Assembly (NCBI GenBank): GCA_003118195.1
Contig: BEXV01000092.1
Location: 163,652-227,651, forward strand
Length of the DNA: 64,000 nucleotides
DNA from: Hemicentrotus pulcherrimus
Taxonomy: Eukaryota; Echinodermata; Echinoidea; Camarodonta; Strongylocentrotidae
Direction of reading: 5' to 3'
This document shows, piece by piece, positions 27,801 to 41,653 of the stretch (within the stretch, counting starts at the first letter, position 1; the number at the start of each line of letters is the position of its first letter). A program made the translations under genes and the position numbers. The notes below the pieces were generated by a model. The model worked only from the letters and a program-made list of their open reading frames with translations. It was not told the DNA's origin and searched no databases.

Positions 27801-30800
27801 GTAACCAGCTGTGTTTGTTGACTTATGGTTGAACATGCTGCATGCTACCTATAAGGAGCGCGGGCTTTATTATTACGCTATAATTCTTCACTTCCAGCAA
27901 GGGCTTGCCACAGCCAGTGTATTTCACCGGCAGTTAGAAAGGTGACACGACATTTGCTCCTGCTACAATTGCTCCGGGCTTTATTTCGTCTAAGATGTAG
28001 GGTTAGGGTTAGGGTTTCAATAGGGTTTTATGTTAGGTTTAGGGTTAGGTTTAGGGTAGGGTATAGTGTTGAATCCAGGGTTGAAGTTAGCCATTCGATT
28101 AGTGTATGAAATTTACAGCGGAGCAATTGTCGCCGGAGCAAATGTCATGGAATCGTTAGAAAGAGACAGGGAGAAAACGGCGGTTTCACCTTTGTTTACA
28201 TAAGGAAAATTCAATCAGTATTTTCACCAGTGTGACTCCGATAGAAGACAGTTTAAAAGCAGTATAAGACTCAAATCACTCTTCCCCTAATATCTTTGAT
28301 GATACCAGATGCAACTTTAACTCGTATTCTGATGGTCAGCCAAATCAATTTTGCCCTTGAAATTTTTAAATGCGATATGGAAAGGACGTTTTATAAATCA
28401 CCCGGACGAAAGTTAATATCTCATCTTAAGGGATGGCAAAGGGTGTCACGTGACTAATACATTTCACTAGAATTGTGTTTTCCTAGATACTAATCAACAA
28501 TGAATCATTTTAAATACATCCTAGGGGTTTTCTTATGGTCACTTTGTGGCTATATGGCTGGACAATTATTGCATAAACTCTAGACTTGTAAGTACAACTT
28601 AATTGCTCACTTCCTTGACTGGATTGAGGCATCATTTCCTGCTCCTAACTGTGACGTCACAGCTAAATATCACTCAATGGAAAAATAGAAGTCTGAAGTC
28701 AAGTTAAAATGCTCTTTCTGTTTAGTGTGATTGCGTAATATGTCTGCAAGTAGACAGTGAGTTTTTAAGGATTACACCTAAGGATATCATTCTTATAAGT
28801 GAAAAATATGCCTCCATTTAGGGTTTTAATTATCTCCTATCAGAGTTACACCTGTAGATATACCGATAATATATAATCCACAGTTTTCACTTCTTGTACT
28901 ATTTTGCAAGAATTACCTCCAAAAATATCTTTCTGTTTTGATTTCTAGGTATTTATAAGAGAAGATACAACATATTTAAAGTTAACAGAAGAATAATTAT
29001 CATCATAAGATATGAAACCATTCATTTGCCAAAGAACCAAAATGTTGCAAAGCTTTTCACAGTAATCAACGAAATACAAAGGCCAGGTGTATAATTTTCC
29101 AATGTTTTGTAAAGCAATCTTAAATTGGTTTACACCCAGGCTAAACACTTAACACCTATACAAAGAAGGAACACAAATTTGTGAAATTGATGTTATAGCC
29201 TCGTTCATCAGTTCATTTCACTGATCCTAAAACTTTAAGGAATCCTTAGATTGTTTATTAAAACACAAGTACCTAAACAAATATAGAACACACTTAACTA
29301 AGATTTTGAAAAGTAATACAGCTATATTCAGAGTCCCTTATATATCCCCATCAAATCGCCAATCCAAAGAAACTGCTAGTTAACAAAATATTTACCATTC
29401 ATTGTAATGTACTTATTTGTTACCCATTTATCATTGGTCTTTTGCCGGTCTCATCTTGATGACTGGGGTATTAAACTGACCCTTAAACCTACACCAACAC
29501 GAAAAACATAATCCTCTACTGTTTTCGGATGCCATGTGTCAGGTAGACTCTTTGACATGGAGGTCGAGGAGGGATGCACTCATTAGTGAGAGCTTATGGT
29601 GTGCTAGAGATAATGGCAGTCCAAGCCACAACATTAGTGCTTCATCATCAAACCACATCCATGTCAAGACACAGCCGACCACCTTGATGGCTTTCCCCAA
29701 CTGCAGATGTAGAAGGACCTTCTGTGCATGAAGACCTGCCTGTAATGAGTTCCTCATTTTGTTATCCTTGAACAGTGTTGTCAATTAAATCATGTATCAA
29801 AAGAACATGTCCACAAAGAACACCTGCTTATGTGAACCATTTTTAATAATTCCTCTGAGTTGTTTTATAAGGATGTCCTGGGTAACAACAACAATTATTT
29901 TTTGTTCCCACCAGAAGTGGACTTTGAAGATATATTTCAAAACCATGTAAAGACTGCATGCATTGCTTTAAACCCATTCAAAACAATATATTTATCAAAA
30001 TAACACTCATTTCTTTTGCTAAGTGTATAGGATAATGACCGGTTTAGAAGAGATATGAGAAGTTTGACTTTTTAAGCACAAAGATAAGGATTGTCCTTGA
30101 CTATCAAGTTACCATGGCAATCCACCTCAAGTTCCCCTCCGTGATTTCTCCAGGAATGGCAAGATTTGCACAGGAAGCTCTTCCCAGGTGTAAACTGACA
30201 GGTTAGTTAAGAGCCCGCTACTGGATGGGGTTAGGGTTCCTGGAAGGTTGTCTAGCTGCTAATGGTTACCATCAACCTGCCATATGTGGTTGCCTTGAGA
30301 CTTGACAAATCCTGTTTACAAAGTCACACAATTGGACAGATTCCTGTTTACCAGTTACAAAACTGGACAGCTAATCAAATTTTGTTGCAGAACCCAAATA
30401 AGGTTGTATAATTGTAAAAATAATTGTGTAAAAAAGGAATGCCATTAAAACAATTAGATCATGAGTCCTGCTGAGAAAGGTCGCTGAGAAAGTTCAGAGT
30501 TAAGATTGTCTTTGAAATCAACAGGTGGAGTTATAATGCTTAGAACCAGAAGGTCATCTTTCCCTAGCTTCATGTGTAAAGATTTGATACAATTTTTTTT
30601 CTTAAAGGTGAATAATGACAGACAGCATTTAATCAAAGAGTTTGAATAATAGACTTATCAACCTAGGGAGATAATTAATTCTAAGAATGAAAATGACATG
30701 TAACGATCATTACAATTACAAGGGAGATGATTAAAGTATGAAAATGTGTGTAATATACCTCAATCATTAGTTTAAAAGAATTTGAACAGGCTACTCGCAC

Positions 30801-33800
30801 ACTTAGGTGAATGTACAAGAATAAAGCTGGAATCCCTAATGAGATGACTCCACAAGTGCAAAAAAATAACTTAACAAATCTAACTTTGACCAGGTATCCC
30901 AATACTTCCTGACAAATCAAATTTGTCTTCTGATAGGCAGAAAGGTATATATTTAATCTATGTAAAGTGATGTTGGTTATTAACATCCTTATAGCTCTAA
31001 GTAGATGGGTTTACTTTGAATCATTGGGTCATCAAGTCGGTTCAGGTGGAGTGTTACCCACTATGTTATGATAACATGCCCTTTTATTCATGAAATATCA
31101 GGGTAATGTTTGTGAAATAAACCCCTCTCATCTACAAATGGTCTGGTCCAATTTATCCAGCATTTTGTGAACACCCTTCGGCAAATCTATGAAAGGTCAC
31201 ATCATCTTCCCCTTTCTTTTCACAAAAGCTTGTATATAACCCAACCACCTGAGGTGGCCCGATGAGTTGAAGTAAGCCAGTAGATGAGACTATGTTTCAT
31301 AATTGACACATTTTGCATTATCATTGATACTCATCTTATAATGTTGATCCCTTTTCTCTGCTCTTTTAAAGAGATCCCTAAAAGATCAGGAAGTATTTGC
31401 TCAATGGGGTCATGAAAATGAGGACCTCCCACTCTCCCAACAAAGAATCTTCTTCATGTCATCAATAAGCTCCTGTCTGATTCTTAGAAGTTTCAAATCA
31501 TTGCTTTTGGTTTGGCCTGCATTCTGATAAGCTTAGACCATATGCTGGGTTCAGGCTTCAATGTGTCTGAGGTCTAAATTGTCCATTTGATAAACATGAC
31601 TTTACAGCCAAGGGTTGGGTTTAACTCTATTTATAGTAGAATAAAGACCTTTAATTCAAAGTAGAGTGATACTTTATGTGTAGTTGTTGAAGTGAATCTA
31701 TCTGAGTATTACGTGTCTCTCTAGTTCCTTTCTGTTCCATGAATCACAGAGGCCATCATGCCTGCCTGGATTCTGCCTATACAAAATTGTTTTTTTTTTC
31801 TCTCTATCTCTATCTAAAGCAACCCCTTTCTTACTTCACCATAAAGCACACAATCGTTGTCCGATACCCTGTTGAGATCTATGTTACTCGGTATCACACC
31901 AGTCGACTGTCTCAGGTAAACGCTGGGTGACACTCCTTCTCAAACACATAATGAGCGCGGGGACTGTTTTAATTACTATACACGTCTGTGGTAATCGCGA
32001 GGTATGTTGTCATGGTAACACGTCCACAGTGAAAATCGTGCTATTGCTACAGCTGTACACAGCGCGTGGTTTAACAGTTTAACAGAAATACACATAACTT
32101 AGATGGATTTGTCAGTAACAGATGCTCAACTTCTAGCTTCCTCAAATGTATATAATTATGAGAAATTGGAGTATCCTGTGTATAATCCAAAATTATAAGT
32201 TATTAGGCTATGACTGAGAGCCTTTCTCTCTTTCTCTCGCTCTGACTATTTTCCCCCTCTGTTTCTGTATCTATCAGGCTCTCTCTCTCTCTCTCTCTCC
32301 TTTCTCGCTCTCTTGCCCACTCTTTCTCTTTTCCCTCTCTCGTTTTCGTAATCTCATCATCTCTTTCTAATTCTCTATATCTTCCTCTCTCTCTCTCTCT
32401 CTCTCTCCCTCCCTCATGCACAAATACATACTCTCTCTCTCTCTCTCTCTCCAATACTAAAAACATTATAAAGTTTGAAGAAATGTCATTTAGGTTTACA
32501 TGAAAATGAAATGTCTTGAAATCAAACTTTGCAAACTTCAAACTACAAAAAAGCCATCACAAATCGTAATTCCAGCAAAACGTTTGTAGTTTGACATTTA
32601 TCACTGTTGCCAGGGTGTAGCATTCTAGCTATTTATATCTCGGTTTTACGTACCGTAGTTTTTTTCTTAAAAGACTTGAATCAGACCCAGATCTAACACG
32701 ACCTAGTAATTAAGGATGAATCACATGTGATGTCCATTTGTAGCCAGAAAGGCGTTAACTGGCATTAAATCACATGATAGTACACAGAGTTAACATCCTT
32801 CTGGCTCAAAACTGATGATAATATAGGTGAGTAAGCAGCTTAATATATCAATGGACTAAACTGCAACATATGTAAACACTCAAGAGCCTAGATATGTAGC
32901 ATTGTCTAAAGATTAGAGACAGATTTTCGGTACTATTATTTGCAATGTAACTGACCTTTCAAAACTGTTACAAATAATTTATTGCCATAGTTTTATATAT
33001 TTATCTAGCTAGAGTCACAAACGTTTCACAAATTGACAATAGTCATGCAGTTCTGATGATTAGTAAAAATTTCCTTACATGACCACGTCATTGTTTTAAA
33101 GGCAATAAGATAATTCAAATATTTTCAATAAAGCATATTTTTCAAACTCATAAAATTCAAAATTTCCCCCTCCTCGGCACAAGCTTAAGCCGTTTTGGTA
33201 TTTCTTACCTCCATTTTGAATTCACTATCCTCTATAGTTGGGCACAAATGAAGTTTGGTCTATATCCCTAATATTTCAGGATAGCTGCAAATACTATATT
33301 GCTCAGCAAATTCTATATGTAACATTATTTGATAACCTGGCTAGAAATGTTCCTTAATTCATTCATGCACATTTTGAAGAGGGAATTTCAATTTTTGTAC
33401 AGATTCTTTTTTTACCCTCCTGCTGTCCAAACACTCTCAGACCCACCAACCCTGACCTCCAGCCGGTCTATTCTTGTCATGGGCGTGTTCGTCCCACCTC
33501 TCGTCCTCCTAATTCCATCAGCCATAGCTCGTCACTAAATCAGCTTGTCGCTAAATCGGTTCAAAGCTCAAAATTGCGTGATAATTACTCTTGCAGTGAG
33601 CTGCGGATTGAGTCAGTGCTGGTGCGGAATGGGGCATGTGTATTATAGCTTGGAGGTTAGGTAGGAATCTTATTACTTCAAGGACTGGTTAGTGAGTGAT
33701 TCCTACATCTAATCAACTCCCATTCTAAGTGATGATGTCATCAGAGGATATAGATGCTTGTTAAGAAAGTGTTAAGAACGTGTGGCTGGTAGATTTATAC

Positions 33801-36800
33801 ATTTTATAAACCTCCTTGAAGCTCCATAAAATGATGTTGAGGCCAAAATGCATGAAGGGAGGGTTGAATTCTGACCATGCTCTAAAATTGTATAAACCTA
33901 TCTCATTGACAAAAATGAGCGTAAATGAGCGTATACAAGCATAAATCACTCTTGCACTGGACACAAGGACATATGTGTAATATGTATATGAAGCCTATGT
34001 ACACCATTGGTATTACCTTCAAGAATTTTGATATTGAGTTTTTCCTTTATGGGGATATTTCATCAACCAATTACTGGTATAATAATTCTCCTTTCCAGAA
34101 CTAAGGATTTGCATGGACTTCTTAACTTTAGGGATATCTGTAACAGATCATGTAATCATATTGCCTGATATCCTGAGTTAAAGACAATTTAAAGCAATTA
34201 TTACATTAAAGTGTTGAGAGTATAAAACCAGAATAAAAATAGATGGACAACCTTGATTGCTAATGTCTGGAACAGACAAGTCACCTAGCAAACAAACATC
34301 GAGAGTAAATTGAGTTCCCCTTATCAATTTAGGTCAGGATGCAGGACAAGGAAATATAAAAACTACTTCTTAAAATAATATCCACCTAATATTATATTCT
34401 TTTCAATCATTAAAAAGGGAACTCTCACCAAGATTCATTGTACGACTAACGTTATAGCAAGCACAATTTCTGAAAGCATATCAAGGTGCTCTAGCACTAA
34501 CTTCCGGTGCCAATTTCAGTGTAAAATATTGAAAATAAACAAAAAGAAATATTTGATAATGATTTGCAAAATTAAGCCTGTGCCTCAAATTGTCTATTAA
34601 TACTGTCTGGGGTAAGTTTCCAGAGTAATTGTATTAGAAACTCATAAGGAATAATCTTGAAAGTTGTCAGACAGAAAATGGACTATTGAAGGAATGCAGG
34701 CAAGACCAGATTTAAAAACCATTACAGCTGTATATAATGGCCAATCAAGGGCTACCAGTATGGATTTTATAGACAGGTGGTATATACAGGCATCTCTAGT
34801 AAAAGTTTCAATTAAAAAAAACACTGATTAAAGAAATACAAAATGTCTCAATAAGAAAGGCATTTGTTCAATCCAGGCCATGATTAAGCAGGTTTCATGG
34901 CACTATAGAACAACAAAATGCTGAGGAGTAGAATTCTAGGTATATATAGGATTACTGTATCAAGGGAGTCTTTTAAAACAGGACCACAAAAGCCAATTGA
35001 ACATTAACAGCTTTTGTCAAATCTCACTATTACACTGTCATCACTAATACAAAACAAAAAAGGTTCAAAAGGAGATCAGCTCTTACCGGGTCCCATTTCT
35101 TGATAGCATCTCTCTCCTCAAACCTGACAGGTTCTGTTTTGATATTCTCTCCAAACACCTCAGGTCCATCATACTTGTATATGACAGGTTCTGGTAGAGG
35201 ATGCTCCTCAAAGCACTCTTTAGGGGGTTCCTCCTCCATGGCAGACACAGGCTGAGGCACTTCTTCCACATGACATGTATCTGGAGGGAACTCATAAATT
35301 GCGCCCTCTTCTGTCACAGTCCTCTGGACACCGTTTCCGTTTATGCTTTTGTCACTATCGTTACGGCTGGGTTGACTTCCATGGGCTTGAATATCGGTCA
35401 CTTCGTAGGTTGACGACACATGAATATAGTCGTCTTTCTTAGAGGTACGTACACACAGACCGGTAGTTTGATTATCGCAGACATTTCCAGGTAATTGGAT
35501 AACTTCCTCGTAATCCGCCTGCACATGTGACGATCTTTGTTTTTGGCCAGCCATGTTACGTGCAGGTGGAATAGGTTTGCACTGGATTGGCGTCTCGTAT
35601 CCTCCATCATCTATAACCTGATTGGTTGGTATACTCCTAATGAGTGGACCACTTGTCCTACCATCCCTGGCAGGCTTCACAACTCCATTAGGGAGGGGTT
35701 GTCCATTCATTTTAGTAATCCCGTTTGGTCTCGCAGGAGGAATGGGTTTTGTTGGTGGGATGTTCTGCCGGGCAGGTGGTCTAGGTTTACTTGAAATACC
35801 ATTTGTATTAGACTGACTGGTTGTACCATTGTTTATACCATTGTTAATCTTTTGCACATTATTTATAGGGTTGCTTGACCTCAATGGCCCATTGGTGAAT
35901 TTTGATGGTGGAGGGCTAGGGGTACCACGTGACCTCTCCCTGGGTTGGCTCTCATTTGAAATACGTTTTGGGATTGGACTGTGATCCCCATTGACAAGAC
36001 TACTGCTCTTGGAATCATAGGTGTTATTTGACCCATGACTGCTGTATGACTCCCTCATACCTGGCAAGTCAAAGGTTCCGTGCAGTTCATGATGGCCAAA
36101 GGAAGCATGGCTAGCATGGGAATCGAGCGATGATTTCAGACTTTGATGCGACTCTTGACTGCCTCGTGACAGGTGACTACTGTGTGATTCATGACTGAGA
36201 AGGCTGAAATGGGACTCTCGACTGGCATAGGAATCACGTTCTATTGGAGAGGAGCGCCCTCTATACGACAACCGGTGTTCCCGTCCGAGCGTAGCCCTGT
36301 CAATCTGCATGACACGCTCTCTGACTGAGAGTGGTTCGTTTTCCCAGAAAATGTTTCCTCCATTCTGATGTCCATCACTTTGAAGTTCTTCATCCATCTC
36401 AGAGTTGACCCTAACCTCAACCAATGGTGTCGTCTCATAGATATCCTCTACCTCAGGAACCCTCTCTCTATCATGCTGCACTACCATATCTTCTACACCT
36501 ATATCTCTATCTTCCTCTAACTCCTCCTCATCCACTTCTAACAAATCATCTTTGCTCTTCCTCAATGCCTCCTGCATTGCCTGCACCTGCTCTGCCAAGC
36601 TCTGCACAAAATCCTTACATGTTTCCAGGTCGGTTACAATAGTCTTTGGCCTCAAAATTGACGACAAATCTTCCTCGTTAATTGTGTCCAAGTCACCACA
36701 ATTCGAGGTGTCCAATTTGTGAGACGACCTGTCGGAATCCCGACGGTAGATCCCAGAGTCTCCAGAATCGCCATTGCCAGAGTCCCTGAGACTGTATTCT

Positions 36801-39800
36801 CTGGAGTACTCCCTCCTGGTTGGGCCATTAGGAGGTGAGTCACTTGATTCATCAGAGTCCAGCGGGTCTGATGATGGTGATATATCCTCGGAGCTCAACT
36901 CTGAAGATACGATGGAGCTGGACTCCGACTTCTTGTCTGCATCCCATTCAACTGCCATTAACTGTCAAGATAAACAGAAAGATAAAAATTGATTTACATT
37001 ATTATTTCTGTCAATACTAAACAATCTGAAGAAAAAACTGTCCATAAAATGAACATCATTTAAAAGAAGTTACAACTGGCCAATGCAATTTTTCTATTGT
37101 GAAGTATAAGGAAGAAAATCATATCATATGAGTACTAAAGAGGCATTAGTCCATATACTCCATCAAACACTAAACATCCATCAGGCTCTAAACAGAAGAT
37201 ATAAAATATGGAGAAAAAAGTACCATCAGTAGAAAATCCCAAAGGGCTGACAGACCAACGTAAACAAAATACACATTCCAGTAGCTCAGAATGTTCAACA
37301 TTACGTGGTTGAAAACATCAGGGCTATCTTGCCAAGATGTGGACGTCTCATACATATGCCATACTTGTAGATGAATACAAAGCTCTGAAGCATTTGGCAA
37401 CATGTTACATGAAAGATCACACAGGTGAATGGTGTTTTGGTGATCGCAAAGCGAAATGACCATTACAAATGTTTTAGGGATCGCTTGTGAATCGTGGAAC
37501 ATTTAAGCTTGGCTCACATGATATCAGAGTGAGTAGGATGGTATTCTAGAAACATTTAATCCATGTTTTTAATCTCCAAACCCACTTCAGTACCATCCCA
37601 CTCTCAGAGAGTTCATCACCACTAGGCTACTCTGGACAATGAATACAATTGTATTTATATCAATTGGGCACATGTCAAAATGCAATTATTCAAGAACATA
37701 TCTTCACATCTCCAGCACATTTATAATGATGGCAACTGTGTAAATCAGATAATCAATCCTCTTAGTTCTGTATGTATTTTAAATCATCCCATATGTGGTC
37801 ATGTTGAATGGAACATTATTGATAAAGATAATGCTTTCTTTCTTCTTGACATTCAAAAATGTTTCTTGAACCGGGAACTTAGAGATAACAAAACAATAAA
37901 CCAAATAATGAAAACATGATACATGTAAAACAATCAATACCTAAATCAATTATAAATATCGGTGGAATATGTGTTTCAGTTTCAGAGGGAATGAGAGAGA
38001 GAGAGAGAGAAATAGAAGGAGTAGGAGGGAGAGGGAGATGGAAAGAGAGAGAGTGAGAGAGAGAGAAAGCACGAGTGGGGGAAAAAGGAAGAAGAAGAGA
38101 CAGAAAGTAGAGAGGGTCATAGAGAGAGATATACAGAGAGAGAAAGAGAGGTAGAGAGGGTCATAGAGAGGGAGAGAGAGACAGAGAGAGGAAGGATGGA
38201 GAGGGGAGCAGCAATGAGGGCAGAATAAGAAGGTTAATGGGGAAGGGATGAGGATACTGCTTCAGGAAAGGGGTGCTAGACACTCTACTTCCCTGTCATA
38301 TTAATGTGGGGCTGAAAGGTACAACCACTTCCTATGGGCAGATGAAAAACAGGGCAATAGTAAAGCTAACAGTCAAATTTTGAAGAACAGTAATCATTGT
38401 GCTAAAGGAACCCAAACTATGCATCAAACTAAAAATTGTCTGTGGTTAATTAGTTGCTTCTTATTAGTCATTAGCACATAACTATAAAGAAAATTAGTAC
38501 AGTTAATCATACACATAATTCAATCACTGTAAGAACGGGATACCTATATACACCCTTTTATAAAAATGACACTCTACATTTTACAACACATCCTCCGGCT
38601 ACAGTTGCTATGTAGTTTATTTGCTGCACTAATCCAACACTTTGATGAAATAAAGACTGGAGGGAATGTCACCAGACCAAATGTCAGATTGCTGTCTCTA
38701 CACCATACAGCACGTGGAAACAGACTGATCAAAAACAAACCATGGTCATCATAATAACAGCTTTAGGAGATATTCTATTAGACACTCCTCTCGATTCCAA
38801 ATAAGACAGACGTGAGGCCAATGACATTTAAAGACCCAACAAGTCGGTCGATTCTCCAGCCCGAAGGGTACGGAAGGAGGGTCTATGAGGAACCACGGTT
38901 GGTGTCACTTGATAACCCAAGCTGTTTACTACGACTCCTACACTCTAAACACTGCAGTATGATAAGGTTGGTCTGTCTGGTAGCCAAGTAACAGTCATTG
39001 TGGACTCCCATGATTGACTTGGTGGTTACATTTAGCAGAATTACTCACTAAATCAAATAATGTCAATGCTATGAATACAAAACTTTGATAGATGTAAATT
39101 GCAATAACTATGAAAAATAGAAAACTGCTAAAGAACATATTGTCTGCTATTAAAGAGCTAGCTCAAAATAAAACTATTTATTTTCACAAATGATTTTGTG
39201 TAATTACTTTAATAATCTCTCCTCTAATTTATATATTTGTTAAAATGAAAAGATAAGATATACATCTATCATATGTTAGTTTACCAGCCTTATCATCTAC
39301 AGATGAGAACCTCTTTACAAAGAAATTAATTAAATCTTACTTGGTCTTAATATTTCACATATTATAGCATTGACAAATTGTGAAAGGTTTACTCAAATGT
39401 GTGCATTTATAGTGTTGAGAATTGAGCTCATCTAAGGGTGACATGAAAGTTGAGATTAGAGAGGATAATATCAATGAAATAGGTGCATATAAGGGGAACG
39501 AAAATGCATATCACTTCCCTTTAATGTACTCTTCAATTTCATTTATTACATTATTAATTTACCACATAGCACCTGTAAGATACACATACCACCGCTACTC
39601 CCTAAATTCATCCCACCCCCTTCCATATCTGGGGACCCCTTTGATAGGACAAACAGGGCCAGGGGGAAGCACCGCACCCTCGTGTGGTCCTCCGCAGACG
39701 TAAAACGTACAGAGAACTTCCTGTTTACGCACAAGTAGGGCTGCCATTCCTACTCCACAGTGGCACACATGGCACGCGAATTCCAGACACATGTCGCAAG

Positions 39801-41607
39801 AGAAAGCTATTGTAGCAAACTCCATATAGAGGAGATTCAGATTGAACTGTTGTTTGGCAAATTGTGAATTCAGATGAAATTGATTCTGACACATATCTAT
39901 AAGTTTAACAATTAAGGATCGGATATTTTGCAAGGTAGCCTAGACACGGTCCGGATGAATCACGAAACCAAGCGCTTAAGGTCATGCGTTAAATTGGACC
40001 CTCAAGGTTTGACCCGGTGATAAGAAAGAGACAATCCAAAGAGAATAACATTATAAAGTTCATCAAGAGGTTATAGAACAGGACTTTATATTCCACATTT
40101 TCTTTCATGTAGTTTGATTTAGATGTCTCGATGAATTAATGAATCTAATGAGAAACCAAAACTGAGATTTAGGTGAATAAAGTTGATTAATGATCTTTGG
40201 TGTGAAAGGCTTCAGTTTAAATAGAGTCTGCAGAAATGTGTATGAATTGTACTGTTAAATGCTCTCCTTTAAACATATAATAATAATTAACAAATAAATA
40301 ACAAGAAGGCAAAATGGATGAATCCTAAACTAGACTTTACAGAAGAACCTTAGCCATTTAGAGCTATTTAATATTGAGTTTGTTCATTAGTATTGTTTCA
40401 TTCAGTGTGACTTTCTGGGACTTTTTAATCACAAGCTTTCCTCAGCTTTAAAATGACCGTCACAACACAAATACTACAAATCAGTGTGGCTTCCCAAGCT
40501 TACTAGGTGGAGTCTCGTACCCTAAAATATACCCAGCAAGGGATGATTTGCAGAGGGTAACTATTAATGCCCTTGCCTTAGATCTCCACATCGATTCCCC
40601 CTCTTAATAGTCCCCCATCTTAAAGATTCCCCTCGCCCCTAATCTTACTAGATCAGGTCTGTCTAGATGTCCTTCCTTCCTTTCTCCCCCTCCTCCTCCT
40701 ACCATCATATTTAACCCAGCAGCTACCAACGTTCTTTGTAGGAGTTGAATATAGATTTGAAGTGTATACAACCCCCTCAACTAAAGAAGCAACTACACCA
40801 CACTCTGTTATTCCACTTCTTCTTCTACATTGATTCTTAGCAGACTATTGGTAGTGCTAATAAGTGTTTTTAAAAAACACATCTGATTTATGCTGAATAA
40901 TAACTTCACTTTAACTTACCAAGACAAACTTTGGGGAAAAAACTTCCTCTGTACATCAATTGCACATTTATGATGGGTTCACTTTTAACATTTATAAACA
41001 ATATTTTTGATAAGTAAGCTCACACACTTCTTCAGTTGAAAGTGACCAGGGGCCCAAGACAGATGTTTTTAATACATCAAATTCTAGTGAAATGCCTTGG
41101 CTATATTTAAGTCTGCTAGAGGATGAAGGGAGGAAACTTGAATAAAAAAAGGCTGACTAACACTGATTAATGCTGGATTAAAGAATGGACTTAATAAAAA
41201 AAGAAGTGAGATTACAAAGAGAGGGAAAGGAGGCACATGGCAAAGGCTTGGTCAACTGAACAATTGCAGAGGTAGCTTAAGGAATTTTAACCATGGTCAT
41301 AATAATCTAGAAATATGATGGGAACCTCTTAATACCTTTAATTTTTATTGCGGTCTCAAAAGAGTACTGAATGGCGGAATTTGTATATTTCTTACCAGTA
41401 ATCCCTGCCCGTTTGCCCAGATGTATGATTTGATCAATCCAGGAATAAAGAGAATAAAGAAGAGACAGGAGAGAGAAAGGAAGGAAGAAAGAGAGAGAGA
41501 AATTCATAGAAAGAGATAGAGAGATGGAGAAAGAGAAAGACATAGAAAATAGAGGGGAGGAGATAGAGGGGAGAGATAGATAGAGAGATAAAGAGAGAGA
41601 GAGAGAA

Positions 41608-41653
<46 letters not shown>

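Larger units (their letters stand above)
22283..35086 (-). other. 12.8-kb intron upstream of the PH exons
   Basis: The intron joins KKWDP to VPLLREL in phase 0. It holds a SINE-like tail (22555-22624), a CT/TA microsatellite (24718-24750), two sets of diverged tandem duplications (25620-25905 and 26600-27125), the nested repeat cluster (27531-28146), a perfect CRE octamer (28652-28659), two RFX-type palindromes (30108, 32006), and a CT-rich tract (32218-32452). No other gene is supported. Confidence 0.65.

Noticed and set aside
27990..28072. Chromosome end or telomere
   Set aside because: The TTAGGG units are few, degenerate and enclosed by inverted repeats with unique DNA on both sides, so it is interstitial.
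32203..32541. 112-codon Arg/Glu-rich frame
   Set aside because: It is a translation of the CT/GA microsatellite.
35083..36958. Short frames opposite or inside the large exon (for example 35201-35413 and 36424-36642 on the + strand)
   Set aside because: They are shadows of the 625-codon exon.
37188..37502. 104-codon frame on the minus strand near the large exon
   Set aside because: No domain, no fitting splice sites and no phase match with the large exon.
39595..39933. 112-codon Cys-containing frame on the minus strand
   Set aside because: The C-x2-C and C-x2-CHC spacing hinted at a zinc-binding motif, but no family fits, and the frame is closed before the candidate donor. Kept only as a weak candidate 5' exon region.
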